NCBI RefSeq assembly: GCF_030519475.1
Contig: NZ_JAUMKD010000001.1
Location: 1,302,001-1,366,000 of the forward strand
Source: Micromonospora sp. C28SCA-DRY-2
GTDB lineage: Bacteria; Actinomycetota; Actinomycetes; Mycobacteriales; Micromonosporaceae
DNA: 64,000 nt
Direction: 5' to 3'
Below, one piece after another: positions 1 to 7,769 of the stretch. How positions within the stretch are numbered: position 1 is the first letter of the stretch; each line of letters starts with the position of its first letter. The notes under the pieces were generated by a model. The model did not search any database, was not told where the DNA came from, and saw only the letters and a program-made list of their open reading frames with translations. The translations under genes and the position numbers were made by a program.

Positions 1-320
1 CGGGCCCGGTAGACCAGGGCGTGGTGCGGGCAGAGCGCCGGCCGGAGCACGAACTCGTCGTCGGCGCTGAGCCGCATCGGCGGGAACATGTCGTCGGCGA
101 AGTAGTCGAGGTGGCCGGAGATCTCGAAGAGCTGCCGTTTGCCCAGCGGCGGGGAGTAGACGTGCCGGTAGCCGGCCCGGCGCTCCAGCTCCCGCACGTA
201 CTCCTCGACGGCGTGCCGGGCGGCGGCGCCGGCCGGCAGCCAGATCGGCAGCCCGGCGCCGGCCAGCGGGTCGGAGACGAACAGGTCCAGCTCCCGGCCG
301 AGCCTGCGGTGATCGATCAT
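1..320 (-). CDS. Threonyl-tRNA synthetase paralogue, N-terminal part (runs off the window)
   Basis: The first 106 residues of a class II aminoacyl-tRNA synthetase are visible. They begin MIDHRRLGRELDLF and continue through a GLPIWLP stretch, an ISGHLDYFADDMF block and RPALCPHHA, which match the start of the ThrRS catalytic core; the Cys corresponds to the usual zinc ligand. Standard ThrRS enzymes have about 240 residues of TGS and editing domains before this point, so this is a short form without them. Such copies are known in actinomycetes as secondary, sometimes inhibitor-tolerant, synthetases. The ATG at 320 has an AGGAG ribosome site 7 nt upstream. The terminator and Thr-rich leader upstream suggest control by threonine supply. 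The rest of the gene lies outside the window. Confidence 0.85.
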   Translation of the reverse strand, partial: MIDHRRLGRELDLFVSDPLAGAGLPIWLPAGAAARHAVEEYVRELERRAGYRHVYSPPLGKRQLFEISGHLDYFADDMFPPMRLSADDEFVLRPALCPHHALVYRA

Positions 321-372
321 GTCGCGCTCCTGGTTCGGGTACGCCCCACGGGCGAGCCGGTCCGGAACGCCA

Positions 373-405
373 CGAGGCCCCGGGGCGGATCGCCCCGGGG
401 CCTCG
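373..405 (-). terminator. Attenuator hairpin before the threonyl-tRNA synthetase
   Basis: A perfect 15-bp inverted repeat (CGAGGCCCCGGGGCG and its complement) with a 3-nt loop lies 53 nt before the synthetase ATG and 12 nt after the leader stop. It has no U-tract, as is usual for actinobacterial terminators. A CCCCGG segment in the end of the leader ORF can pair with CCGGGG in the hairpin's left arm, which would make a competing antiterminator. Confidence 0.75.
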
Positions 406-417
406 TCGACGGTCAGG

Positions 418-471
418 TCAGTACGGCGCGCCGGGGTCTCCCGGCGTCGTGGTCAGCACCGCACTGCGCAT
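418..471 (-). CDS. Leader peptide with three consecutive Thr codons
   Basis: This 17-codon ORF encodes MRSAVLTTTPGDPGAPY, with codons ACC ACG ACG in a row. It lies between a candidate promoter and the attenuator hairpin of the threonyl-tRNA synthetase gene. It has no ribosome site, but a TACCGT -10 box ends 6 nt before the ATG, so the message would be leaderless. The Thr run is immediately followed by sequence that forms a small hairpin (CGCCGGG with CCCGGCG), the layout of ribosome-mediated attenuation: stalling at uncharged Thr codons would free the antiterminator. Three Thr codons in a 17-residue peptide could be chance, but the position and the downstream gene fit well. Confidence 0.65.
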   Translation of the reverse strand: MRSAVLTTTPGDPGAPY

Positions 472-477
472 GCGGCG

Positions 478-483
478 ACGGTA
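478..483 (-). promoter_or_regulatory. -10 box of the Thr leader transcript
   Basis: TACCGT fits TANNNT and ends 6 nt before the leader ATG, placing the transcription start at or next to that ATG. No convincing -35 box is visible. Confidence 0.45.
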
Positions 484-825
484 CGCCGGCCGCGGCGCGG
501 AGCGCACCCGCATTTCCCGGAGCGCGGCCGGGCGGACGGGAGGCGGTGGTGGGCCGCCCGCACGGGACCTGCCGGCGGCCCACGGCGACCCGCCGTCGGA
601 AACGGGGGACCCGACGGTCCTGGGCCGCGCGCCGACAACGGTACGCCGACGGCGGCCGATCCGCCGACCGCCGGCGCACGCGTCACGGCCCGGGCGTCCG
701 GTCGTTGAACCCGGGGTGGCGCAGCCGTGTCGGCGGTCACCACCGGCCAGGGCCGTTCCCGACGACGCCGGCGGAGGCGTCAGGCTCGGTACACCCATTC
801 GGCCCCGTCCGGCGAGGTGGCAGTC

Positions 826-1443
826 GTGCCCGAACTACTCACTGAGGTCGCGTCACCGACCTGGGCGTACCTCGTGCTGCTCGGGCTGCTGGTCGCGGAC
901 GCCTTCGTGCCGGTGATCCCCACCCAGGTCGTCATGATCACCAGCGGCGCGCTGACCGTGTACGGCGGGCTGAACCTGCCGCTGACCATCGCCGTCGGCG
1001 CGCTCGGCGTCTTCGCCGGCGACCTGGTCTGCTACCTGCTCGGCCGGAGCGCGCCCGACCACCGACCGCCCCGTCCCGGCCGACCGGGCCGGGCCCGGCG
1101 GGTCGCCGGCCGGGTCACCCGGGGACTGCGCCGCCCCGGCCCGCTGGTGATCCTGCTCTGCCGGTTCGTGCCCGGCGGGCGGATGGCGGCCTGCTTCTCC
1201 GCCGGGCGCAGCCGGTACCCGTACCGCCTCTTCCTGCTCTACGAGACGCTGGCCGCACTGGCCTGGGCGTCGTACGGGGCGCTGGTCGGGCACCTGGGCG
1301 GCACCGCGCTGACCGGGTCGGCCTGGCGGCTGGCCGTGGTCGCCGGGGTGGCGGCGCTCGGGTTCGCCGCCGCCGGTTGGGCGATGACCCTGCTCAGCGC
1401 CCGCCAGCAGTCCCCCACCCCGGCTGAGGCGACCGCCGACTGA
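826..1443 (+). CDS. DedA / VTT-domain membrane protein
   Basis: This is a small polytopic membrane protein of the DedA (VTT, SNARE-associated) family, which includes proteins of phospholipid recycling and envelope homeostasis. The family marks are DAFVPVIPTQVVMITSGAL near the N terminus (the re-entrant E/D...P.P region) and CRFVPGGRMAACFSAG in the middle (the R..PG.R region), each followed by hydrophobic helices. I place the start at GTG 826, with GAGGTGG 5 nt upstream. The reading frame stays open upstream to 727, but that stretch is an Arg-rich tract without family similarity. The chain of about 205 residues is normal for DedA. No operon partner is visible; the next gene starts 45 bp downstream behind its own promoter. 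Confidence 0.8.
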   Translation: MPELLTEVASPTWAYLVLLGLLVADAFVPVIPTQVVMITSGALTVYGGLNLPLTIAVGALGVFAGDLVCYLLGRSAPDHRPPRPGRPGRARRVAGRVTRGLRRPGPLVILLCRFVPGGRMAACFSAGRSRYPYRLFLLYETLAALAWASYGALVGHLGGTALTGSAWRLAVVAGVAALGFAAAGWAMTLLSARQQSPTPAEATAD

Positions 1444-1464
1444 GCGTGTCTCGGGCCGCACCGG

Positions 1465-1483
1465 TATAAGCTGGGCTTATATT
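1465..1483 (+). promoter_or_regulatory. Operator and -10 box of the toxin-antitoxin operon
   Basis: A perfect dyad TATAAGC-TGG-GCTTATA (1465-1481) overlaps a TATATT -10 box (1478-1483), which ends 5 nt before the toxin GTG. This fits a leaderless transcript repressed by the HTH antitoxin bound over the -10 element. Confidence 0.7.
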
Positions 1484-1488
1484 GCCGG

Positions 1489-1857
1489 GTGTGGGACGTC
1501 AGGCTGCATCCCGAGGTGGAAGCGTGGTTCCTTGAGCCGTGCAGGAACGATCCGGCCAGCGCCGACCTCATCAGCGAGGCCATCGATCTCCCCGCCGAGC
1601 ACGGGCCGGCTCTGGGGCGGCCCCTGGTCGACCGGCTGAAAGGGAGTTCGTTCCACCACATGAAGGAACTGCGGCCGGGCTCGGCCGGCTCGACGGAGGT
1701 TCGGATGATCTTCGCTTTCGACCCGCTGCGGGAGGCGGTGTTCCTGGTCGCCGGCGACAAGTCGGGACAATGGCAGAGCTGGTACCGCGTCGCCGTGCCA
1801 CTGGCGGACGCGCGGTTCCAGGAGCACCTGATCGCACTGAAGGAAGCGGAGCGATGA
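1489..1857 (+). CDS. HigB/RelE-type toxin
   Basis: This 122-residue protein of the RelE/HigB (phage Gp49-like) family is likely a ribosome-dependent mRNA interferase that slows translation when its antitoxin is degraded. Family features are the N-terminal DVRLHPEVEAWF, the central LKGSSFHHMKELRPG (the KELR block of this family), EVRMIFAFDP and the C-terminal DKSGQWQSWYRVAVPLAD. GTG 1489 is used because the -10 box sits 5 nt before it. Its stop overlaps the antitoxin ATG by 4 nt (ATGA), so the two are translationally coupled. The toxin-first order is typical of HigBA and unlike RelBE. Confidence 0.82.
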   Translation: MWDVRLHPEVEAWFLEPCRNDPASADLISEAIDLPAEHGPALGRPLVDRLKGSSFHHMKELRPGSAGSTEVRMIFAFDPLREAVFLVAGDKSGQWQSWYRVAVPLADARFQEHLIALKEAER

Positions 1858-2186
1858 CCAGCGGATCGGACTGGCGGGACGTCAAGGCCCGGGCACGCGA
1901 GCTGGACCCGACCTGGGAGCAGCCCGACCGGGTGGCCCGGCGCGGCCGGATGCGCGAGCAGATGCTGGCCTCGGTGAGCGGCGCCCAGCTGGCAGAGATC
2001 CGCCGCCAACTGGGCATGACCCAGAGCCAGTTGGCCGAGGCGGCAGGTCTCTCCCAGGCACGGATCAGCCAGATCGAGAACGGGGAACACACCAACCTCG
2101 ACACGTTGCGGGCGTACGTCACGGGCCTCGGTGGTCACCTCGACGTGGTCGCCAGGATCGGGAACATCCACCTCAACGTGGCGTGA
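1854..2186 (+). CDS. HigA-type HTH antitoxin
   Basis: This 110-residue protein has an XRE/Cro helix-turn-helix at about residues 40-95: IRRQLGMTQSQLAEAAGLSQ, then ARISQIENGEHTNLDTLRAYVTGLGG. It should neutralise the upstream toxin and repress the operon by binding the TATAAGC dyad. The ATG overlaps the toxin stop. The N-terminal 40 residues (WRDVKARARELDPTWEQ...) probably bind the toxin. Family assignment is firm from the HTH and the context. Confidence 0.85.
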   Translation: MTSGSDWRDVKARARELDPTWEQPDRVARRGRMREQMLASVSGAQLAEIRRQLGMTQSQLAEAAGLSQARISQIENGEHTNLDTLRAYVTGLGGHLDVVARIGNIHLNVA

Positions 2187-2265
2187 CCTCTAGGGGTCGC
2201 CCCCGGGATCGATCTCGGTGGTCGTCCCGGATCCGCCTGAGGCGCCCACGGCGGCAGGCTGAGGC

Positions 2266-2973
2266 ATGCCTGGAACCCGGAACAGCGGCCTGCTGGCCCT
2301 CGGCGGCATCGCCCTGGCGGCGCTGCTCGCCGTGATCGGTCATCTCGAGGTCAACGAGGACCTGGATCCCTGGTCGCTGACCGTCAGCGACTACGCCGTC
2401 TCCGACCGGGGCGGCGTGATCGACGTGGCCATGGTGGTGCTGGCGGCGGCCACCGCCGCACTCCTGCCCGCCCTGCGACGCGCCGTCACACCCGCCGACA
2501 ACCGCCGGCCCCGGCCGGGTCGGATCGCGGGCGGGCGGCTGGGAGAGATCCTGCTGGCCGCCTGGGTCGGCGGGCTGCTGCTCGCGGCGATCGTCCCGAC
2601 CAACGAGCCCGGGCTCCCCATGGACACCGCCGCCTACGTGCACCGGTACGCCTCGGTGGTCGCCTTCCTGGCGCTGCCGGTCGGCGGCTGGCTGCTCGCC
2701 CGGCGGCTGCCGGCGGCCACCGGCCGCTGGGTACGCGGGTTCGCCCTGGCCAGCCTGGCCCTGGCGGCGGTGATGGTCTGGTCGGCCTACCCCGGCGACC
2801 GGGTCCTGCTCGGCCTGATCGAGCGCCTGCTCATCCTCGCCGAGGTGGCCCTGCTCGCCACCGTGGCGCTCTGGTTCGGCACGCGGCGGCAGCGCCCTGC
2901 CCGACCCGAGCGGCTGCCGCTGCGGCCCGCGTCGCACGATCGCGGCCTCGTCGGCCTGGAGTGCCGGGACTGA
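2266..2973 (+). CDS. DUF998 family membrane protein
   Basis: This 235-residue protein has six or so hydrophobic segments. The first (LLALGGIALAALLAVIGHL) is followed by the hallmark DPWSLTVSDYAVSDRGG of DUF998 proteins; later segments are near residues 65, 105, 135, 165 and 195. The function of the family is unknown. It ends in an Arg/Pro-rich cytoplasmic tail. It converges on lpdA with a 7-bp gap. I chose ATG 2266 because the first membrane helix follows directly; the ribosome site is weak. Confidence 0.75.
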   Translation: MPGTRNSGLLALGGIALAALLAVIGHLEVNEDLDPWSLTVSDYAVSDRGGVIDVAMVVLAAATAALLPALRRAVTPADNRRPRPGRIAGGRLGEILLAAWVGGLLLAAIVPTNEPGLPMDTAAYVHRYASVVAFLALPVGGWLLARRLPAATGRWVRGFALASLALAAVMVWSAYPGDRVLLGLIERLLILAEVALLATVALWFGTRRQRPARPERLPLRPASHDRGLVGLECRD

Positions 2974-2980
2974 CCGCCGG

Positions 2981-4384
2981 TCACTCCAGCTCGTGCAGCA
3001 TGAGCTGGCGGGCCGCCTCGGTGATCGAGCCGGACAGCGACGGGTAGATCGTGATGGTCTGGGCCAGCTCGTTGACGGTGAGGTTGTTCTCCACCGCCAT
3101 GGTGATCGGCAGGATCAGCTCGCTGGCCTTCGGGGCGACCACCACGCCGCCGATCACCTGGCCGCTGGCCGGCCGGCAGAAGAGCTTCACGAAGCCGTCG
3201 GCCAGGTCGGCCATCTTCGCCCGCGCGTTGCCGGAGAGCGGCAGCATCACCTGCCGGGCCGGGATCTTGCCGGCGTCCACCTCGTCCTGGGAGACGCCGA
3301 CGGTGGCCAGCTCCGGGTCGGTGAAGACGTTCGCCGCGACGGTACGCAGCCGCAGCGGCCGGACCGCCTCGCCGAGCGCGTGCCACATCGCGATCCGGCC
3401 CTGCATGGCCGCGACGCTGGCCAGCGGCAGCACGCCGGTGCAGTCGCCCGCGGCGTAGATGCCGGGGACGTTGGTGCGGGAGACCCGGTCGACCGTGACG
3501 TAGCCGCCCTTGGCCAGCTCGACGCCGTACTCGGCCAGGCCCAGGTTGGCGGTGTTCGGGATGGAACCGACGGCGATCAGCGCGTGCGAGCCGTACACCT
3601 TGCGGCCGTCGGAGAGCTCGACCTCGACGCCGTCGTCGGTCCGGCGGACCGCGTCGGCGCGGGAGTTGTTCAGGATGCTCATGCCCCGGTTGCGGAAGAC
3701 CCGCTCGATGGCCATCGCCGCGTCGGCGTCTTCGTGCGGCATCACCCGGTCGCGGCTGGAGACCAGGGTCACCTCGACGCCCATCGCCAGGTAGGCGCTG
3801 GCGAACTCGGCGCCGGTGACGCCGGAGCCGACCACGATCAGGTGCTCGGGCAGCTCGGGCAGGTCGTAGACCTGGCGCCAGGTCAGGATGCGCTCGCCGT
3901 CCGGTACGGCGGTGGGCAGCTGGCGCGGCGTGGCGCCGGTGGCGACCAGCACCGTGGACGCGTCGATCGAGTACTCGGCGCCGCCCCCGGCCGGCGTGAC
4001 GACCACCCGGTGGGTGTGACCGAGCGTGTCCTCGCCGAGCCGGGCACTGCCGGCGACGAAGGTCACCCCGGCCTTGAGCAGCTTGGCGTGGATGTCGGCG
4101 GACTGGGCCAGGGCGAGCCGCTTGACGCGCTCGTGCACCGCCCGGGCGTCGACGGTGACCGCCTCCAGCCCGTCGGAGTGCACGCCGAACTCCTCGGTGT
4201 CCCGGTAGCCGGTCACCACCTCGGAGCTGGCGATGAAGGTCTTCGACGGGACGCAGTCGGACAGCACGCACGCCCCGCCGGCGCCCTCGGCCTCCACCAC
4301 GGTGACATCAGCGTCCAGCTGGGCGGCGACCAGCGCCGCCTCGTACCCGGCCGGCCCACCGCCGATGATCACGATCCGGCTCAC
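2981..4384 (-). CDS. lpdA: NAD(P)H-quinone dehydrogenase LpdA (pyridine nucleotide-disulfide oxidoreductase)
   Basis: This flavoprotein of about 467 residues contains an N-terminal FAD site (VIIGGGPAGYEAALVA), a redox-active disulfide (GGACVLSDCVPSKT), a central NAD(P) Rossmann fold (LIVVGSGVTGAEFASA), the second FAD motif (GIYAAGDCTGVLPLASVA) and the C-terminal dimer domain. The C terminus reads YPSLSGSITEAARQL where true lipoamide dehydrogenases have HAHPTLSE, so the catalytic His-Glu pair is missing. This matches the LpdA branch (Mycobacterium Rv3303c), which reduces quinones rather than dihydrolipoamide. I use GTG 4384 (SRIVIIGGG) with GAAGGG about 9 nt upstream; the 34 open codons before it lack family similarity. 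Confidence 0.88.
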   Translation of the reverse strand: MSRIVIIGGGPAGYEAALVAAQLDADVTVVEAEGAGGACVLSDCVPSKTFIASSEVVTGYRDTEEFGVHSDGLEAVTVDARAVHERVKRLALAQSADIHAKLLKAGVTFVAGSARLGEDTLGHTHRVVVTPAGGGAEYSIDASTVLVATGATPRQLPTAVPDGERILTWRQVYDLPELPEHLIVVGSGVTGAEFASAYLAMGVEVTLVSSRDRVMPHEDADAAMAIERVFRNRGMSILNNSRADAVRRTDDGVEVELSDGRKVYGSHALIAVGSIPNTANLGLAEYGVELAKGGYVTVDRVSRTNVPGIYAAGDCTGVLPLASVAAMQGRIAMWHALGEAVRPLRLRTVAANVFTDPELATVGVSQDEVDAGKIPARQVMLPLSGNARAKMADLADGFVKLFCRPASGQVIGGVVVAPKASELILPITMAVENNLTVNELAQTITIYPSLSGSITEAARQLMLHELE

Positions 4385-4490
4385 AGCGCTCGCCCTTCGT
4401 CGATGCTCACAGTGACTTTCTTCTCCCGAACGCGCTCGACACGCACCGTCGTATTCTCCCCCACCCGCCGGCCGGGCTATCGTCATCGCC

Positions 4491-4946
4491 GTGCGTCATT
4501 ACGCCGCCTACGGCTCAAACCTCGACCCCGCCCGGATGCGCGCCTACTGTCCGCATTCGCCGATGGTGGGCACCGGCTGGCTGGAGGGCTGGCGGCTCAC
4601 CTTCGCGGGCGAGGACGTGATCGGCTGGGAGGGCGCGGTCAGCACCGTCGTCGAGTCCCCCGGCGACCGGGTGTTCGTGGCGCTCTACGACATCCACCCG
4701 TACGACGCCGCCCAGCTCGACGAGATCGAGGGGGTGACCGCCGGCACGTACCGCAAGCTGCACGTGCGGGTCTCCACCCTCGACGGGGACGTCACCGCGT
4801 GGATCTACGTCTTCGACGGCTACGAGGGCGGCCTGCCCACCTCGTGGTACCTCTCGGAGATCGCGAACGCCGCCGAGAAGGCGGGCGCCCCGGACGACTA
4901 CGTCACCGAGCTGCGGTCCCGCCCCACCGGCACCGCTTCGGCCTAG
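4491..4946 (+). CDS. Gamma-glutamylcyclotransferase (GGCT/AIG2-like) family protein
   Basis: This 151-residue single-domain protein begins HYAAYGSNLDPARM, the YGSN substrate-binding motif of the GGCT fold. DEIEGVTAGTYRK carries the usual acidic residue and the Y-R-K segment, and TAWIYVFDGYEGGLPTSWYLSEIANAAEKAG is the typical C-terminal part. Members cyclise gamma-glutamyl amines to 5-oxoproline, but many bacterial copies have no assigned substrate. Start GTG 4491 is followed directly by the conserved motif. It is divergent from lpdA with about 105 bp between the starts. Confidence 0.8.
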   Translation: MRHYAAYGSNLDPARMRAYCPHSPMVGTGWLEGWRLTFAGEDVIGWEGAVSTVVESPGDRVFVALYDIHPYDAAQLDEIEGVTAGTYRKLHVRVSTLDGDVTAWIYVFDGYEGGLPTSWYLSEIANAAEKAGAPDDYVTELRSRPTGTASA

Positions 4947-5022
4947 CCGCGCGTATCCCACGACCCACAGTCTGCTCCCAGCCGGGACCGCCCGGCCAGG
5001 CGGCCCCGGCCAGGGTCGTCAA

Positions 5023-5985
5023 TCACACACCGGTGGCGGGTACGACCCGCTGGTACATGTCCGTCCAGCGCACCTCGCGCAGCCCGACCGACCGGTAGAG
5101 CGTCACCGGGGCGGTCGGGTTGGTCAGGTCCACGCCCAGCCCGGCGTACTTGCGCCCCTTCTCGGCGTACGTCGTGAAGGCCCGCCACAGCAGCGCCGCG
5201 CCCACCCCGCGCCGCCGGTACGCGGGCAGCACCGACAGCGTCCGCACGAAGCCCTCGTCCTGCTCCAGCGCCTGGTCGGAGGACTGCAACGCCCCCGCAG
5301 GCACCCCGTCGACCTCGGCGAAGAACCACTCGTCCCAGAGCGTCCCGTGCGCGCGGAGCGCCTCGCGCCAGCGGTCGAAGCCGGCCGGTTCGTAGTCCAG
5401 GGTGTCCCGGAACGCGGTGTCGTAGATCTGGTGGAACAGCCGCAGGTCGGCCTCGTCGCCGGCGCGCAGCGGCCGGACCGTCACGCCCGGCGGCAGCGGC
5501 GGCTCGGCGGGCAGGTCGGCCAGCTCCCGGCGCATCCGCACGTACCGCTTGGCGCGACGGAACCCGGCCTCGGCCAGCTCGGCCGCCCAGCGCGTCTCCG
5601 GCGCGAACACCGCGGTGCGCACGGTCAGCTCCGGCCGGCCCCGCTCGGCGGCCCGTTCGGCGATCCGGTCGAGCTGCCGGGCGAGCAGCGGGGCGCGCAC
5701 CTCCTCGCCGCGCTCCGGGTCGACGTAGACCTCGACGAACTCGCGGCCCACGCCGGTCGGGTTCGACAGGATCGCCCAGCCGACCACCGCGCCCTCGGGG
5801 TCGGTGACCAGCCAGGAGTCGCGCTGCGGGTCGACGAAGGGTGCGGTGAGCGCGTCCCGCACGTCGTCGGCGTCGAAGTCGGGGTAGCCGACGGCGAAGG
5901 TGTCGGCGGCGTGCACCACGGCCAGGATCGCGGGGATGTCGTCGAGGGTGGGTCGGCGGGCGGTCCATCCGGCGGGGAGATTCAC
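5023..5985 (-). CDS. Tandem GNAT acetyltransferase
   Basis: This 320-residue protein contains two GNAT folds. The N-terminal half (about 1-160) has VVGWAILSNPTGVGREFVEVYVDPERGEEV but a weak acetyl-CoA loop. The C-terminal half (about 165-320) has LSVLPAYRRRGVGAALLWRAF, the Q/RxxGxG/A loop, and ends LYRSVGLREVRWTDMYQRVV. Presumably only the second half binds acetyl-CoA, as in other double-GNAT proteins such as mycothiol synthase; the substrate is unknown. Start GTG 5985 (NLPAGWTARRPTLDD) has an AGGA site upstream. It is minus-strand like the next three genes, but a 68-bp gap separates it from the neighbour. Confidence 0.82.
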   Translation of the reverse strand: MNLPAGWTARRPTLDDIPAILAVVHAADTFAVGYPDFDADDVRDALTAPFVDPQRDSWLVTDPEGAVVGWAILSNPTGVGREFVEVYVDPERGEEVRAPLLARQLDRIAERAAERGRPELTVRTAVFAPETRWAAELAEAGFRRAKRYVRMRRELADLPAEPPLPPGVTVRPLRAGDEADLRLFHQIYDTAFRDTLDYEPAGFDRWREALRAHGTLWDEWFFAEVDGVPAGALQSSDQALEQDEGFVRTLSVLPAYRRRGVGAALLWRAFTTYAEKGRKYAGLGVDLTNPTAPVTLYRSVGLREVRWTDMYQRVVPATGV

Positions 5986-6053
5986 GGGGGTGATCCTGGC
6001 AGGCCGGCCGGGGGAGCGCCGCCGAATTACCGGGGGCCCGGCCGGGCCCGGTC

Positions 6054-6794
6054 TCACCGGGGGCTCAGGTGGGCCCGGGTGGCGGTGAGCAGTTCCAGCA
6101 GCTCGGTGCCGTCGGCCGGGCCGAGCGCCGCGAACGCGGCGGTGGTCAGCCGGTCGGTCACCGCCTCGGCCCAGAGCCGCCGCCGCACCAGCGGCCCCAC
6201 CGGCGGGTACGGCGGCGGCCAGCCGCAGGCCACCGCGCCGGCCTCCCCCTCCGGCCCGGCCAGCACCGCCTCCAGCGGGCTCATCCCGCTGGCCCGTACG
6301 GCGAGCAGGTGCGCACCGGCGAAGTGCTCCCGGAGCAGGCGCAGCCCGGCGGCGGCGCGGGCGCCCGGGGTCCCCCCGGGCATGGTCACCGCGCGCCAGG
6401 CGGCGAAGAGCGGCATGCCGCTGGCGTCGGCGGCGAGGACGGCCCGTTCGAGCAGGTCGGCGAGACGCTCCACGCCGGGGGACGTGGCCAGCCGCTCGTC
6501 GCCCCAGCGGCAGCACTCGACCAGGCTGGCGAGGGCCACCTCGAAGGGCCGGATGGTCCGGGCCGCACCGTCCCAGCCGTCGGCCACCGCGCCGGGCTCG
6601 ATGAAACCGAGCGCGGCGGCCACCGTCTCGGCCCGGACGTCGCCGAGCGCGCCGGCCCGACCGGTGATGTAGAACGCCCAGCCGGAGATGCCGAGCAGCC
6701 GGGCCCGGCGCAGCGTGGTCGGGCACCGGGTGTACGCGTCGCCGAGTTCGAGCACGATCGGCTTGCTGGCCGCGGCGACCTGTTCCGGCGTCAT
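6054..6794 (-). CDS. SCO6745-family protein
   Basis: This 246-residue protein is recognised by the N-terminal signature PEQVAAASKPIVLELGDAYTRCPTTLRRARLLGISGWAFYITGRAGALGDV and the following AALGFIEPGAVADGW. These are typical of a conserved actinobacterial family named after Streptomyces SCO6745, with a winged-helix-like fold and no established function. It is alanine- and leucine-rich and soluble, without signal peptide or membrane segment. Start ATG 6794 matches the usual N terminus of the family. Confidence 0.7.
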   Translation of the reverse strand: MTPEQVAAASKPIVLELGDAYTRCPTTLRRARLLGISGWAFYITGRAGALGDVRAETVAAALGFIEPGAVADGWDGAARTIRPFEVALASLVECCRWGDERLATSPGVERLADLLERAVLAADASGMPLFAAWRAVTMPGGTPGARAAAGLRLLREHFAGAHLLAVRASGMSPLEAVLAGPEGEAGAVACGWPPPYPPVGPLVRRRLWAEAVTDRLTTAAFAALGPADGTELLELLTATRAHLSPR

Positions 6795-6853
6795 CCGCCC
6801 GCTCCCCGCCGTCCGCTCATCGGGGACCAGTCTGCCGTGCCCCGTCCGCGTCG

Positions 6854-7765
6854 TCAGCCCCCCTCTTCGGCGTCCAGCGCCTCCACCGCCGCCTCCACCT
6901 CGCCGGTGCGGCGGCGGGCGGCGGTGAGCGACCGTTCGGCCGCGCGGCGGGCCAGCTTGGACCGGCTCAGCTCCTGCTCGACCACCGCCCGCCGGCGTTC
7001 CAGCTCGGCCAGTTCCGCCTCCACGGCGTCCAGGGCGGCGGCGCCGTCGCGCTCGGCCGCCGCCGCGTCGGCCAGCTCCGCCTCCGCCCGCTCCTGCTCG
7101 GTACGCGCCTTCGCCAGCTCCTTCTCCAGCGCCCGGCGCTGCCGCGCCCGCTCCGCCCGGGCGGCCCGCTCGGCCTGCTCCGCCCGGAGGGCGGCCCGGT
7201 CCGGACGGCCGCGTTCCGGGCGCGGCGGCTCCGGTTCCGCCTCCTCCCCGCCGGTGACCAGGCGCAGTTGCGGGCGGGGCACCTCGCCGAAGCCGGCGTA
7301 GCTGGCCGCCCGCAGCAGCCGGCCGGCGCGGACCTGCTCGGCCACCTCGGTGTCGGAGAGCGCGGCGTTCAACGTCGCCTCCACCTCGGCCAGCGGCAGC
7401 TTCCCGGCCGGCGGCGCCCCGTCGGTCTGTGCCGCCAGCTTGCGGACCTCGCCGACCAGCGCGCCGACCACCGCCCGGCGCTGGGCGGAGAGTTCGCGCA
7501 GCCGGGAGCCGCGCAGCTCCCGCTGGGCGGAACGGAGCGCCTCGGCCAGCTGGGCCAGGTCGGCGACCAGTTCGGGACGGCGGTGGGCGAGCAGGTTGAC
7601 CAGCCAGGCGGCCACGGTGGGGCGGCGCAGCTTGGCGATCTCCCGGGCGGTCTTCGGGTCGCCGGCCTGACGCGCCTCGGCGGCGGCCGCGTCGCGGGCC
7701 GCGACGAACCGGTCGGGCGGCGTGCTGTAGAGCTGCTGGACGAGGTCGCGGGAGGGGCCGGCCAT
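6854..7765 (-). CDS. Actinobacterial coiled-coil protein of unknown function
   Basis: The N-terminal third (about 1-165) is a compact helical region (LVQQLYSTPPDRFVAARDAAAAEAR, LRRPTVAAWLVNLLA). From about residue 175 on the chain is a long charged coiled coil rich in Arg, Glu and Ala (LRAEQAERAARAERARQRRA, then ELADAAAAERDG and AELAELERRRAVVEQELSRSK). Related proteins are widespread next to metallo-hydrolase genes in actinomycetes, but I know of no function. The gene is 4 bp downstream of the metallo-hydrolase stop and so probably cotranscribed with it. Start ATG 7765. Confidence 0.7.
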   Translation of the reverse strand: MAGPSRDLVQQLYSTPPDRFVAARDAAAAEARQAGDPKTAREIAKLRRPTVAAWLVNLLAHRRPELVADLAQLAEALRSAQRELRGSRLRELSAQRRAVVGALVGEVRKLAAQTDGAPPAGKLPLAEVEATLNAALSDTEVAEQVRAGRLLRAASYAGFGEVPRPQLRLVTGGEEAEPEPPRPERGRPDRAALRAEQAERAARAERARQRRALEKELAKARTEQERAEAELADAAAAERDGAAALDAVEAELAELERRRAVVEQELSRSKLARRAAERSLTAARRRTGEVEAAVEALDAEEGG

Positions 7766-7769
7766 CGCC

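Noticed and set aside
418..720. T-box riboswitch for the threonyl-tRNA synthetase
   Set aside because: I found no T-box consensus or stem I elements; the leader peptide with a terminator explains the region better.
2981..4384. Annotation of this flavoprotein as a lipoamide dehydrogenase
   Set aside because: The C-terminal catalytic His-Glu segment is replaced, as in the LpdA quinone reductases.
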